Assembly (NCBI GenBank): GCA_011050235.1
Contig: DRGC01000079.1
Coordinates: 41,966-105,965 of the forward strand
DNA length: 64,000 nt
DNA from: Phycisphaerae bacterium
GTDB taxonomy: Bacteria; Planctomycetota; Phycisphaerae; SM23-33
Reading direction: 5' to 3'
In this document: piece by piece, positions 17,262 through 25,939 of the stretch
How positions within the stretch are numbered: position 1 is the stretch's first letter
Layout: every line of letters starts with the position of its first letter
Notes under the pieces: generated by a model
What the model saw: the letters and a program-made list of their open reading frames with translations, nothing else
Databases searched by the model: none
What the model was told of the DNA's origin: nothing
Translations under genes and position numbers: made by a program

Positions 17262-17948
17262 TTAACCCTTGGCTTTTGGCGGGGCGTCGGCCGCTCGGCG
17301 CCAGTTTACCAGTCCATGAAGAATAATGATAGCGACGCCCACGACCAGCAGGGCGTCGGCGATGTTGAACACCCACGGATAATGCCACGCGCTGAAGTCG
17401 AGGAAGTCGCGCACCTGGCGGCGGATCGGCTCGATGCCGGGCAGCGTCACGGCCGCGAACAGCCGGTCATACAGATTGCCCAGCGCTCCGGCCAGCACCA
17501 ACCCCAGCGCCGCATGCAGCCATCGCTGCCGAGCGGAAGACGTCGCAAAGAAGAACCCCACGATCGCGACGGTGACCAGCGTGGCGACCACGACGGCGGC
17601 CCGTTGCATCGGCATGCCGAACACCACGCCGGGATTCGTCGACAGCGTCAGCTCGACGCCCAGGGCCAGGGGCCTGCGGACGTTGAGATGCCGCAGGACC
17701 TCTCGGCTGGCGGGTGGGGGTCCGAGGGGGGCGCTGAGTCTTTGGCTGACGGTCCGGACGTCCTCGGCCAGGTCGGCCCGCTCGCCCAGCAGGGAATCGA
17801 AGACGTATTCCTTGGAGATCAGATCGCCCGCCAGACCGGCGACGGCCGTCAGTAGGAAAACGATCACGGCCCATCGGCTGCGGAAGGCTTTTGGATGATC
17901 GGTGGCGTCGGCGGGGGGGCTCGGGCGGGATTCTTGGGCAGGGCGCAA
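17262..17948 (-). CDS. lspA: Signal peptidase II (prolipoprotein)
   Basis: 228 aa. Inner-membrane aspartyl protease that cleaves lipoprotein signal peptides at the lipobox. Visible: a first transmembrane helix (WAVIVFLLTAVAGLAGDLISK), GNLYDRL carrying one catalytic Asp, and VFNIADALL carrying the other, with four helices overall. It is longer than the usual 160-170 aa because of an extra loop of about 40 residues after helix 1 (about 55-95). The start shown is a TTG with GGAG 12 nt upstream; a later start is possible. The many lipoproteins in the window are its likely substrates. Confidence 0.93.
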   Translation of the reverse strand: MRPAQESRPSPPADATDHPKAFRSRWAVIVFLLTAVAGLAGDLISKEYVFDSLLGERADLAEDVRTVSQRLSAPLGPPPASREVLRHLNVRRPLALGVELTLSTNPGVVFGMPMQRAAVVVATLVTVAIVGFFFATSSARQRWLHAALGLVLAGALGNLYDRLFAAVTLPGIEPIRRQVRDFLDFSAWHYPWVFNIADALLVVGVAIIILHGLVNWRRAADAPPKAKG

Positions 17949-17963
17949 GGCCGGAAGCTCCGA

Positions 17964-18617
17964 TCAGTTCTCGTCGCCCGACGGTCCGTTGTCGTCGCCG
18001 TTGCTGACGTCGTTCTGGAGAGAGGCCGAGACGAGGCCCTGCTCGATCTGTCGGGCGTATTCGATGCTGTACTTCGCCCAGGCGCGGGCGCGAAGGCGCG
18101 CCAAGCGGATCGGCTGGCCCGTGCCGAGACAGATGCCGAAGATGCCCTTGTCGACTCGCTCCAGGGCCTCCTCGATCTCCAACAGCAGGCTGCGCTCGCT
18201 TTCCAGCAGGCCGAGCGTGAACTCGTGCTCATAGTTATCCGTGCCGATGTCGGCCGGGTGAGTGGGCATGTTGGACAGGTCGCCGCTGGATCCCTCTCGG
18301 CCGGACCGGAAGGCCTCGGCCTCGATGCCGTTCATGTCGCCCATGAGGTCGCGGCGTTTGGCCATGAGCATCTTACGGAACTCTTTGAGTTCCGCCCTGG
18401 TCAGAGGGCTTTTCTTGAGGGGCTGTTTGGCCTTGACGGCGCGCGGCGCCTTCTTGGTCGGGGCGGCTTTCTTGGCGGATTTGCGACGGGGTGCGGCTGT
18501 GCGGGATTTCGTCTTTGCGGCGGCCTTGACGGTCTTCTTGGCTTTCTTAGCCTTCTTGACCTTCTTGGCTTTCTTGGCCTTTTTGGCCGGCGCCTTACGG
18601 ATCGCTTTTTTCGCCAC
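17964..18617 (-). CDS. DksA/TraR-family protein with histone H1-like lysine-rich N-terminus
   Basis: 217 aa from a GTG at 18615-18617, which has AAGGA 7 nt upstream; the GTG at 18665 would add 16 residues. Residues 1-75 are Lys/Ala-rich (repeated KKAKK-type units), like a histone H1 tail. The second half is the DksA coiled-coil and zinc-finger region: GIFGICLGTGQPIRLARLRA. Only the first of four zinc Cys is kept, so it probably does not bind zinc in the classical way. DksA proteins act in the secondary channel of RNA polymerase; the basic tail suggests DNA or RNA contact, which is inference. Divergent from metK. Confidence 0.85.
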   Translation of the reverse strand: MAKKAIRKAPAKKAKKAKKVKKAKKAKKTVKAAAKTKSRTAAPRRKSAKKAAPTKKAPRAVKAKQPLKKSPLTRAELKEFRKMLMAKRRDLMGDMNGIEAEAFRSGREGSSGDLSNMPTHPADIGTDNYEHEFTLGLLESERSLLLEIEEALERVDKGIFGICLGTGQPIRLARLRARAWAKYSIEYARQIEQGLVSASLQNDVSNGDDNGPSGDEN

Positions 18618-18755
18618 GACGATGTCCTTAAAGAAAACTCCCCGGGGCGATGCGGCTGACTCCACACCGCACCCAGGCCACGTGTAACGAGCCGCGGAGT
18701 ATAGGGGTCACTCCGAGGCGTGTCAAGCGTTGAAAACGCCTCTTGCGGGCTAAGA

Positions 18756-18802
18756 CCGGACGGGGGTCAAAGGGCGAAAACACGCTTGTCACGCCCGTCC
18801 GG
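18756..18802 (+). promoter_or_regulatory. Structured metK leader (hairpin)
   Basis: A 9-bp perfect stem, CCGGACGGG (18756-18764) with CCCGTCCGG (18794-18802), encloses 29 nt and ends 58 nt before the metK ATG. A second potential hairpin lies at about 18716-18741 (AGGCGT/ACGCCT). I could not match it to a SAM-I, SAM-II or SAH riboswitch core. No T-run follows. It may be an uncharacterised leader or an incidental stem. Confidence 0.35.
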
Positions 18803-18860
18803 GGCCGATAGACTCTTCCATTCGACTTTGTGAGAATTTCTGAAAGGACATCGAATCGCG

Positions 18861-20129
18861 ATGGCTAAGAAGACCGCCAAGCGCCCGTCCGCCAAGAAGC
18901 CGACTGCTCCCAACGGCCGGGCAAAGCACTTTTTCACAAGTGAATCCGTCACCAAGGGCCATCCCGACAAGGTCGCCGACCAGATTTCCGACGCCATTCT
19001 GGACAGTCTGATCCGCGCCGACGCCAACGCCCGCGTCGCCTGCGAGACGCTCGTGACCACCGGTCTGGTGGTCCTGGCCGGCGAGGTGACCGTCCACAAC
19101 GAAAAGGCCGAAATCGCCTTGCTCAATGCCGAGCAGACCGTGCGGGATACGATCCACGGTATCGGCTATGACGATCCGACCATCGGCTTCGACTACCAGT
19201 CCTGTGCCGTCGTCACCAGTATCCACAAGCAGTCGCCCGACATCTCCCAGGGCGTGACGGTCGGCAAGGGCGAGGACCGCCACCAGGGCGCCGGCGACCA
19301 GGGGCTGATGTTCGGCTTCGCCTGCGACGAGACCAGTCAACTGATGCCGCTGCCGATCTTCCTGGCCCATCGCCTGACCGAAAAGCTCAGCGAGGTCCGC
19401 GAAACCGGGAAGGTCAAATGGATCCGCCCGGACGGCAAGAGCCAGGTCACCATCCAGTACGCCAACAACCAGCCCCAGCGGCTGGACATTGTCGTGCTGT
19501 CGACCCAGCACACCGAGGCCATCATCAGTCCGCGGACGGGCAACATGATGCCCAAGGCCCGCGAGGAACTGATCCGCAAGGTCATCAAGCCTGTCGTCAT
19601 GGCCGAGTGCCCCAAGCTGTGGAACAACCGTATCAAGTTCCATATCAACCCGACGGGCCGGTTCATCATTGGCGGGCCGGCCGGTGATACGGGCCTGACC
19701 GGGCGGAAGATCATCGTCGACACCTACGGCGGACGCGGGGCCCACGGCGGCGGTGCGTTCAGCGGCAAGGACCCCTCCAAGGTCGACCGGTCGGCCAGCT
19801 ACATGGCCCGCTACATCGCCAAGAACATCGTGGCAGCCAAGATCGCGAAGGTCTGCGAGGTGCAGTTGTCTTACGCCATCGGCGTTCCCAGGCCCACCAG
19901 CATTCTGATCGATCTGCAAGGCACGGGCATTGTGCCCGAGAACAAGCTGGAGAAGGTCGTGATAGACCTGTTCCCGCTGGCCCCTCGTGAAATCATTCGC
20001 TATCTCAAGCTCCTGCGGCCCATCTATCTGGAAACCGCCCATGACGGGCACTTCGGCCGAAGGGGCCGAGGCTTCACGTGGGAAAAGACCGACATGGTCA
20101 AGCCCCTGCGAAAGGCACTGAAGCTGTAA
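18861..20129 (+). CDS. metK: S-adenosylmethionine synthase
   Basis: 422 aa. Makes SAM from methionine and ATP in the cytoplasm as a tetramer. Motifs: [19 protein letters not shown] (23-41), [26 protein letters not shown] and KVDRSASY, all canonical. An N-terminal extension of about 20 residues rich in Lys and Ala ([14 protein letters not shown]) precedes the normal start of the family; AAAGGA lies upstream of the ATG. The gene is monocistronic, with a structured leader and a terminator at 20181-20212. Confidence 0.98.
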   Translation: MAKKTAKRPSAKKPTAPNGRAKHFFTSESVTKGHPDKVADQISDAILDSLIRADANARVACETLVTTGLVVLAGEVTVHNEKAEIALLNAEQTVRDTIHGIGYDDPTIGFDYQSCAVVTSIHKQSPDISQGVTVGKGEDRHQGAGDQGLMFGFACDETSQLMPLPIFLAHRLTEKLSEVRETGKVKWIRPDGKSQVTIQYANNQPQRLDIVVLSTQHTEAIISPRTGNMMPKAREELIRKVIKPVVMAECPKLWNNRIKFHINPTGRFIIGGPAGDTGLTGRKIIVDTYGGRGAHGGGAFSGKDPSKVDRSASYMARYIAKNIVAAKIAKVCEVQLSYAIGVPRPTSILIDLQGTGIVPENKLEKVVIDLFPLAPREIIRYLKLLRPIYLETAHDGHFGRRGRGFTWEKTDMVKPLRKALKL

Positions 20130-20180
20130 CCCCGTCCCCGCGGTTTCATTTCAACCATTGCCGCAACAAGCGCAATACCA

Positions 20181-20212
20181 AAGCCCAGCCATAGCCATGG
20201 CTGGGCTTTTTC
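20181..20212 (+). terminator. Intrinsic terminator of metK
   Basis: AAGCCCAGCCA and TGGCTGGGCTT form an 11-bp perfect stem with a 6-nt loop, followed by TTT before C. It is 52 nt after the metK stop. On the opposite strand it follows the rpmH stop by about 40 nt, so it may serve both directions. Confidence 0.85.
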
Positions 20213-20252
20213 TTGATTGATCCAGGCGCCGAGACCCCACGACAAGGCCCCG

Positions 20253-20387
20253 TTAAACCGCTTGCACCTGTCGGCCTTTGCGGCGTTTGCGGTTGATAAG
20301 CTTCCGCCCGCCGGGCGTGCGCATCCGGGCGCGGAAACCGATCTTGCGGGCCCGCTTGCGTTTTGAAATTCTGTGTTGGTAGTGCAT
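20253..20387 (-). CDS. rpmH: 50S ribosomal protein L34
   Basis: 44 aa, found by reading the minus strand between metK and the CYTH gene. It begins MHYQHRISKRKRARKIGFRA and contains the L34 core RMRTPGGRKLINRKRRKGR. The normal L34 length is 44-50 aa. Very basic, ribosomal. The rnpA gene that normally follows rpmH is not here: downstream is the end of metK and the terminator. Thus rpmH is separated from its usual partner in this genome. Confidence 0.93.
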   Translation of the reverse strand: MHYQHRISKRKRARKIGFRARMRTPGGRKLINRKRRKGRQVQAV

Positions 20388-20517
20388 TCGACACCTCGCG
20401 GTGGTTATCTGTCAATCTCGTTCCGTCGAAGACCGCGTACTATAGTGGCCCGCCGCCGATCTGACAAGACAAAAGTCGGCCCTAGCCGCCCCTGAAGCGG
20501 CGCTCTACAATGCGGCC

Positions 20518-21102
20518 ATGGCCGACGAAATCGAGGTCAAGTTCAAGGTCGTCTCTCACGCGTCGCTTCGGCGCAAGCTCAGCGCCCTGGGGGCGGAGTT
20601 TTGCAGCACCGTTATCCAGGAGGACGCCTACTTCGACACCCCTGGCCGGTCGCTGCTGGCCGATCAGATCGGCCTGCGCGTGCGCGAGGTGAAGGTGCTC
20701 CGGGCTGCGGCGGGCGCCCGGCCCGACGGCCAGCCTACGCTGACCTACAAAGGCCCGATCCACGCCAATCGAAAGGCCAAGGTCCGCCGCGAGATCGAGA
20801 CGCACTTCGAGACCCCTGGCGCCATCGAACAGGTGCTGATGGCGATCGGCCACGAGTTGGTGATGAGCTTCCAGAAACGCCGGACCACCTACCGCCTGGG
20901 GCGATGCCTGATCGAGCTGGACGAGCTGCCGCTGCTGGGGCTGTTCGTGGAGGTGGAAGGGCCGAGCGAACGGCTTGTTCTTTCGATCGCGCGCAAACTG
21001 GGCCTGGCGGGCGAGTCCATCAAGGTCAGTTACGCCCACCTGATAGCGGATGCCTGCACCGCAGCCGGCCGAAAGCCCATCGGCATCAAGATCCGAACCT
21101 GA
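20518..21102 (+). CDS. CYTH-domain protein (CyaB/thiamine triphosphatase-like)
   Basis: 194 aa. The CYTH signature ExExK is present as Glu4, Glu6, Lys8 (EIEVKFKV), and later strands carry YFDTPGRSLL, LRVREVK, LTYKGP and REIETHF, the charged tunnel that binds triphosphate with Mg. Members include class IV adenylate cyclases and organic or inorganic triphosphatases; the sequence does not decide among them. The stop codon lies in the loop of a hairpin (21092-21111). Confidence 0.88.
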   Translation: MADEIEVKFKVVSHASLRRKLSALGAEFCSTVIQEDAYFDTPGRSLLADQIGLRVREVKVLRAAAGARPDGQPTLTYKGPIHANRKAKVRREIETHFETPGAIEQVLMAIGHELVMSFQKRRTTYRLGRCLIELDELPLLGLFVEVEGPSERLVLSIARKLGLAGESIKVSYAHLIADACTAAGRKPIGIKIRT

Positions 21103-21195
21103 CGGTTCGGAAGCTCCAAGCTCCAAGAAAAGAACAAGCTCCAAGGATCTGCCGGAGGCGCCCTTGGAACTTGTGGGTTGGAACTTGAAACTTGC
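21092..21195. repeat. Stop-codon hairpin and AAGCTCCAAG/CTTGGAACTTG repeats
   Basis: TCCGAACC, TGAC, GGTTCGGA (21092-21111) is a perfect 8-bp stem with the CYTH stop codon in its loop. It is followed by direct copies of AAGCTCCAAG (21111, 21136) and a truncated CTCCAAG, then inverted near-matches CTTGGAACTTG (21163) and TTGGAACTTG (21179). The block fills the gap between two convergent genes and could act as a bidirectional transcription barrier. Confidence 0.6.
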
Positions 21196-21201
21196 TGTTT
21201 C

Positions 21202-22305
21202 TTAGTCGTCCAGTTCGCCTGGGGCCAGGCCTGCCGGGAGAGGCGCGGGTTGCCGGCACGTGGTTGTCAGCTCGATGTGCTTGCCCGTGTCGGAGGCGTC
21301 GTGGAAGGCCCACATGATGTCCAGCACGTGGTTGCCCAGTTCGCCGCTGGCGCGGTGCGCTCGGCCGGTCCGCAGGGCGTAGGCCATGTCGGCCGGGCCC
21401 ATGCCGCGGCCGTTGGGGTCGGCGGTGTGGGTCAAGGCGATCTCGTCCTGCTTTTCCCAGTCCTTGCCGATCCGGACCGGCCCGCCGAACCCGTTGGGGT
21501 CGGGCGCCCACATCGTTCCTTCGGTGCCGTAAATCTCGATGATGGGCAGCCGATGCGTCCAGACGTCGAAGCTGGTGACGATCGTGGCGATGGCGCCGTT
21601 GTCAAAATCCATCACGCCGGCGACGTGCGTGGGCACCTCGACGGGGATGACCTTGCCGTTCTTCTTCTCGCTGGTGATGGTTCGCTCGTCGAACCCCTTG
21701 CCCGTCGAGCCGGTAACGCGCTTGACCGGCCCCATCAGGGAGACCAGCGCGGTGATGTAGTAGGGGCCCATGTCGAACATCGGCCCGCCGCCGGGGGCGT
21801 AGTAGAACTCCGGATCGGGGTGCCAACTCTCGTGGCCGTGACAGGCCATGAACGCCGTCGCCGCGATCGGCCGACCGATGGCGCCTTCGTCGATCAGCTT
21901 GCGGCAGGTCTGCAGCCCGGCCCCGAGGAACGTATCCGGGGCCGCCCCGGTCAGCACGCCCTTGGCCTTGGCGGCGTCGAGGACCTTGCGGGCCTCGTCG
22001 CGCGTGACGGCGAAGGGCTTTTCCACGTGGACATTCTTGCCGGCGTCGATGGCGGCAAGGTTGACCTCTGCATGGACTTTGGGGATCGTCAGGTTGATCA
22101 CAATCTCCAGGTCGTCGTCGGCCAGCATCTGATCGACCGTGCAGGCCATCAGGCCGTGCTGCTGGGCCTTGGCTTCGGCGCGCTCCATCACGATGTCGGC
22201 GCAACTGGCGAGGTCGAGAATCTTGAACTTCTTACACATCGTGAAATACGCATCGGAGATGCTGCCGCATCCGATGATGCCTGCTTTGACGGGCTTGTGT
22301 GCCAT
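21202..22305 (-). CDS. Gfo/Idh/MocA-family oxidoreductase
   Basis: 367 aa. N-terminal Rossmann domain (AGIIGCGSISDAYF, residues 8-21) for NAD(P), the family EKPFAVT at about 95-101 where Lys contacts the substrate, and a C-terminal alpha/beta domain containing GGGPMFDMGPYYI with the conserved GGGxxxDxGxY pattern. These enzymes oxidise or reduce sugars, inositols and related polyols. Substrate unknown; it lies 32 bp before the sppA stop region and may be transcribed alone. Confidence 0.92.
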   Translation of the reverse strand: MAHKPVKAGIIGCGSISDAYFTMCKKFKILDLASCADIVMERAEAKAQQHGLMACTVDQMLADDDLEIVINLTIPKVHAEVNLAAIDAGKNVHVEKPFAVTRDEARKVLDAAKAKGVLTGAAPDTFLGAGLQTCRKLIDEGAIGRPIAATAFMACHGHESWHPDPEFYYAPGGGPMFDMGPYYITALVSLMGPVKRVTGSTGKGFDERTITSEKKNGKVIPVEVPTHVAGVMDFDNGAIATIVTSFDVWTHRLPIIEIYGTEGTMWAPDPNGFGGPVRIGKDWEKQDEIALTHTADPNGRGMGPADMAYALRTGRAHRASGELGNHVLDIMWAFHDASDTGKHIELTTTCRQPAPLPAGLAPGELDD

Positions 22306-22337
22306 GGTCTGCTCCTGCTGGTAATGAGTGGCCGGCG

Positions 22338-23420
22338 TCAGTCGGCCTTCCAGATCATCTCGAATCGCGGGGTCTGAAGTCTGTCCAGTAGCTCCGGCCC
22401 CAGGTGCAGCACGCTGGACGATTTGCCTTCCACCAACAACTCGAGGGGCGATCGCCTGGTCAGGAACTGCAGAACGCGGGGTTCGTCCAGGTCCGCCAGT
22501 TCGGCGGCGCGGGCGATGGCGTCGGCGCGGTAGCCGATCCCGTCGATCAGGCCCAGCGCCAGCGCGTCGGCCGCCAGGTACACCTTGCCGTTGAACGGCG
22601 CGGTCTCCGTGACCTTGACCACGCGGGCGTCGTCGCCCTCGCCGACGGTCTTGCTGTGCATGGTCGTTATCGTCTTTAGCCGCTTCCCCCGCCCGTCGCG
22701 CACGACCTGCTCAAACTGTTTCTGGTAGGTGTCCAGGATCGCCAGCAGATACTTCCGCTCGCGCGGCGTGATCTTTCGCAGCGGGCTGGCGGCGTCTTTC
22801 CACAGGTCGGCGTGGGTGGACTTGATCACCACCGGCTCGATGCCGATCTCCTCCAGCGTGCCTTCCAGCACGAAGTAGGTCATCAGCACGCCGATGCTGC
22901 CGGTGAGGGTCGTCGGCTCGGCGAGGATCTCGTCGGCCGGCGCCGAGATGTAGTAGCCGCCGCTGGCCGCCACGCCGCCCATCGACACGACCACCTTCTT
23001 GTCCGCCTCTTTGAGCTCGCGGACCATCCGGCGAATCTGATCGCTGCTGGTGACCGACCCGCCGGGGGAAACCACACGAACCACAACCGCCTTGACGTTG
23101 TCGTCCGTGATGACCTCGTCGAAGAACTTCTGGAATGCTTCGACCGCTTCCGGTTGGATCACGCCCTGGAGGTGATAGACAGCCACGGTCTGATCGCTCT
23201 GGCCGGCGTGGATGACCTTGATCGCCATCCCCCGCCTGTAACGGGCCACTACCTCGTTGGCGATAACGCTGATCAGCGTGACGTTCAGCGAGATAGAACT
23301 GAACACCACCAGAAGCCCCAGCGCGCTGAGCAGCCGGCCGAATAGGCTGCGCTTGCGCGGCGCCATCACGAGGGTCGCGTCCGGCGGAAGCGGCGGGGTT
23401 GGTTGCAGGTTGTCGTTCAT
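22338..23420 (-). CDS. sppA: Signal peptide peptidase SppA (S49 protease)
   Basis: 360 aa, single-domain SppA type. One N-terminal transmembrane helix (about 30-52), then the protease domain. Catalytic Ser153 lies in MGGVAASGGYYIS and the probable general-base Lys208 in DLWKDAASPLR, 55 residues later, close to the spacing in the Bacillus enzyme. TGSIGV follows the Ser. It degrades leftover signal peptides in the membrane. A GGAG sits before the ATG. Confidence 0.94.
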   Translation of the reverse strand: MNDNLQPTPPLPPDATLVMAPRKRSLFGRLLSALGLLVVFSSISLNVTLISVIANEVVARYRRGMAIKVIHAGQSDQTVAVYHLQGVIQPEAVEAFQKFFDEVITDDNVKAVVVRVVSPGGSVTSSDQIRRMVRELKEADKKVVVSMGGVAASGGYYISAPADEILAEPTTLTGSIGVLMTYFVLEGTLEEIGIEPVVIKSTHADLWKDAASPLRKITPRERKYLLAILDTYQKQFEQVVRDGRGKRLKTITTMHSKTVGEGDDARVVKVTETAPFNGKVYLAADALALGLIDGIGYRADAIARAAELADLDEPRVLQFLTRRSPLELLVEGKSSSVLHLGPELLDRLQTPRFEMIWKAD

Positions 23421-23513
23421 GATCGTTCTCCTTGGCTAACGTAAGAGACGCTTATAGCTCCCCCGGCCGCCCCCCGCAAGCGCCGCAGCGACGGGGCTGG
23501 GCCCCGCGGGGCT

Positions 23514-23873
23514 TCAGGTCAGATCGGGCGAGTAGAACAGGTGGCCCCGGCAGCGGCAGTCGGATGCGCCAAAGCCGGGCGCAGCCAGCTTGAACTGCTC
23601 GGCCAACTCGGCCGCCAGCTCGCACTCGAGTTGCTTGCCGCCGGCGACCGCGACCGCCCCCAGCATCCAGGCCTTGGCCGACAGGTAGTCGACGTGCCAA
23701 CGAAGCGGTTTGTCCGGGCGTCCGTGGCGATCGATGCGGGCCGACAGGTCCTTCTGCGCGCTGCCGACGTAGAAGTACATCCCCTCAGGGAAGTGGATTT
23801 CGCCGAGCTGCCCGACCGCGATCGTCTGGCCGACCGACAGTTGAAACACCGCGATGTAGCACCCGCCGTCCAT
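23514..23873 (-). CDS. GIY-YIG-like (DUF123) protein
   Basis: 119 aa from the ATG at 23871-23873. GCYIAVFQL, GMYFYVGSAQKDLSARIDRH, and LRWHVDYL form the compact DUF123/GIY-YIG-like core (the YxYVG half is clear), and C-terminal CRCRGHLFYS may bind metal. Related proteins are found alone or fused to endonuclease III in archaea and bacteria. Activity is unproved. The start is 5 bp past the stop of the BNR-repeat gene, so the two are cotranscribed. Confidence 0.75.
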   Translation of the reverse strand: MDGGCYIAVFQLSVGQTIAVGQLGEIHFPEGMYFYVGSAQKDLSARIDRHGRPDKPLRWHVDYLSAKAWMLGAVAVAGGKQLECELAAELAEQFKLAAPGFGASDCRCRGHLFYSPDLT

Positions 23874-23878
23874 CGCGA

Positions 23879-24814
23879 CTAGCCCCGCGCACCTGCCAGC
23901 ATGATGATGGGCTCGGGCCCCCGCCAGATCTGCCGCCAACTCACGCCGCCGTCGCCGCTGACATAGACGGCGTCGCCGACGACCGCCCAAGCCAACTCGT
24001 CCGTCTCGAACGCGACGTGGTAGGTGTTGATGTTGTCGGGCGTCGAGGTGGGGAAACCGTCCGTTACGTGTCGCCAGGTGCGCCCGGCGTCGTCGGTCCG
24101 CCAAAGCTCGCCGTGGACGTTGTCACCATGGGGGCCGTCGCTGACGGTCGCCAGGATCACGTCGGGGTTTCCCGGTGCGCCCGTGATGCCCCGGCCGTAG
24201 CGGTTGTCCAGATCGTCCGCGCGGTGCCGCCAGCTATCGCCGCGGTCGTCGCTGATCCAGACTCCGTCGGCGGCGTTGGCATAGACCCGCTTGGGCCCGG
24301 CCGGGCAGGTGGCCACCTGGTGAACGTCCTCGTGCAGCTCGGGCGTCACCGGCTGCCACGATCGGCCGCGATCGGGCGACCGCATGATGCTGCCGACGTG
24401 GATGTCGGCGTAGACGAAGCCGTCCGGTGCAGCCGCCAGCGACCGCACCGCCGCCGGCCCACCCCAGGGCGTGTGGAACCCCTCGCGGCAGGGCAGTTGG
24501 GCAAACGATTCGACCCGGCCGACCGATGCGCCCTCCAGCAAGTACACATGCGGCGCTTCCGTGCCGATCAGCACCTCCGGCCCCTCTGCATCCAGGATCA
24601 ACAGCGACTCAATCGGCTCGTCGATGCCGGTAGCGATCCGCTCGTCCCCCGCATCGCTCACAAGCACAACCGTCCCATCGCCCATCGCCGTCACAACCAA
24701 CCCCGCCCCCTCAGCCGCTCGCACGACACCGTCACCTCGGAACACCTCTGGCGGCCCCGAGCCGTCCAGCAACTCAGCCAACGAATAAACCGTCGTTTTC
24801 GTCGTCGCTAACAT
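23879..24814 (-). CDS. BNR-repeat / WD40-like beta-propeller protein
   Basis: 311 aa without a signal peptide, so probably cytoplasmic. It contains at least four Asp-box motifs (SxDxGxxW): SPDRGRSW, SDDRGDSW, TDDAGRTW and SGDGGVSW, spaced about 45-50 residues apart in the second half, as in sialidase-type and photosystem-assembly-like beta-propellers. No sialidase Arg triad or FRIP motif is visible, so a scaffold or sensing role is as likely as an enzyme. Confidence 0.8.
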   Translation of the reverse strand: MLATTKTTVYSLAELLDGSGPPEVFRGDGVVRAAEGAGLVVTAMGDGTVVLVSDAGDERIATGIDEPIESLLILDAEGPEVLIGTEAPHVYLLEGASVGRVESFAQLPCREGFHTPWGGPAAVRSLAAAPDGFVYADIHVGSIMRSPDRGRSWQPVTPELHEDVHQVATCPAGPKRVYANAADGVWISDDRGDSWRHRADDLDNRYGRGITGAPGNPDVILATVSDGPHGDNVHGELWRTDDAGRTWRHVTDGFPTSTPDNINTYHVAFETDELAWAVVGDAVYVSGDGGVSWRQIWRGPEPIIMLAGARG

Positions 24815-25196
24815 GTCACTTCATTCTAGGCGAGGAAACGCCCACGATCTCTCCCACCCCATCCCGAAAAGGCCAACGCCCCGTTGTTCAGTCCCCGGCG
24901 GGACGCTTCTGAGGGCCGCATGTCGACGCTGGCCCTGAGATCAATTTGACTTGGCGTTCCAGTACTTAGCTTCCATCAGCCGCAGCGGGTAGAAGACCCT
25001 CTCGGCAACCTTGCCCAACAATCCCGGTGGGTTGCCCGCAGAGACGGCATGAGACTGACCCGTCATACCGAGAAGGAGCACGTTTGTGTGGTGGACCAGA
25101 ATCCTGCTGGCCCTGGTGAGCTGGCCACGGGCGAATGGGGATGGTCTGATGGCAAATTGAGGGGACCTACGTGTCGCCTCAGATTCCTGTTGCGTG
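24815..25196. other. Gene-poor 382-bp stretch at edge of low-G+C patch
   Basis: I see no complete gene. It holds a short minus-strand frame (24941-25066) listed separately. There is no tRNA, IS end or direct repeat of the tRNA-Pro 3' end in it. The sequence grades from the GC-rich host toward the lower-G+C patch beginning near 24940. Confidence 0.5.
24941..25066 (-). CDS. Small ORF or gene remnant
   Basis: 41 codons, ATG at 25064-25066. The peptide ends GKVAERVFYPLRLMEAKYWN and has a composition like real protein (aromatics, charged helix), unlike most shadow frames here. The reading frame is open upstream to 25315 but becomes Arg/Pro-poor in sense. It could be the C-terminus of a decayed gene or a chance ORF; I recognise no family. 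Confidence 0.2.
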   Translation of the reverse strand: MTGQSHAVSAGNPPGLLGKVAERVFYPLRLMEAKYWNAKSN

Positions 25197-25733
25197 TCAG
25201 ATACTCTCATCCACTTTGGGCCTGGACGGGTCCCCGGCCTTGTCCCACCGCTGAGCGTATGTCTCAAGGCATACATAAAGCCTCGGGTTGTTTCGGATAT
25301 CGCGTTTGCTCTCAATGTATTGGCGGAAGAACCTGAAATACTCGATCACGATGCCGCGGAGCATGTCTTTGCACGTTCGCTCGTCCACAATGCCGTTCTT
25401 GATGGCCACACACATGCTCTCAAGTCGGCCGAGGATAAACTGTATGTCGGTCATGACCTCCGGGTACTGCTGCGTTGCGAGAGCTTCAATCTCTTCCAAG
25501 TGTATCTCGCGCGTCTTCTGATTGGGGATATTCAGGTGCTGGTCGAGTCTGGTCCTGATCTCTCGGATGTGCGGGTCGGAACTAAAGGAATACTGGAGAG
25601 ACGTCAACCGACGGTTCCAGTCATGCTGCGCCTTGATTTGCTTCCGAAGAAGACGCAGTTGTGCCCATCCAACAACCACGCCCAACCCGATCACGATGAG
25701 AGTCAGAGCCTGAATGATCGGCATAGAGTCCAT
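25197..25733 (-). CDS. DUF4760-like membrane-anchored protein
   Basis: 178 aa. One N-terminal transmembrane helix (about 4-24, PIIQALTLIVIGLGVVVGWA) followed by a cytoplasmic helical domain with FSSDPHIREIRTRLDQHL and a terminal IVIEYFRFFRQYIESKRD, the layout of DUF4760 proteins. AAAGGA lies before the ATG. It lies downstream of the DRHyd/TIR-like gene on the same strand (206 bp gap), in a patch with visibly lower G+C (27 of 60 at 25261-25320). Proteins of this kind are often found in accessory regions; function is not established. Confidence 0.65.
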   Translation of the reverse strand: MDSMPIIQALTLIVIGLGVVVGWAQLRLLRKQIKAQHDWNRRLTSLQYSFSSDPHIREIRTRLDQHLNIPNQKTREIHLEEIEALATQQYPEVMTDIQFILGRLESMCVAIKNGIVDERTCKDMLRGIVIEYFRFFRQYIESKRDIRNNPRLYVCLETYAQRWDKAGDPSRPKVDESI

Positions 25734-25939
25734 CGCATTCCTTTCTGTCTGGCGTGTAGCATGCTACGGATACTGTTCATTGTGCTATTCCTCCTCGGCA
25801 GGCATCTGGCTCTCCCTTTCATCCATCGAACACGTGTTCTGGCTGAGCTGTAAACTGGCCACCGTCCAGATCGCTTCGCATAAGCCGCCGTCTGGGTCGA
25901 CGCTAACATTACGCACCGTTCCAGTCAAGGAAGCAGGTC

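Noticed and set aside
18666..18860. SAM riboswitch upstream of metK
   Set aside because: Stems are present but no SAM-I, SAM-II or SAH core signature could be matched.
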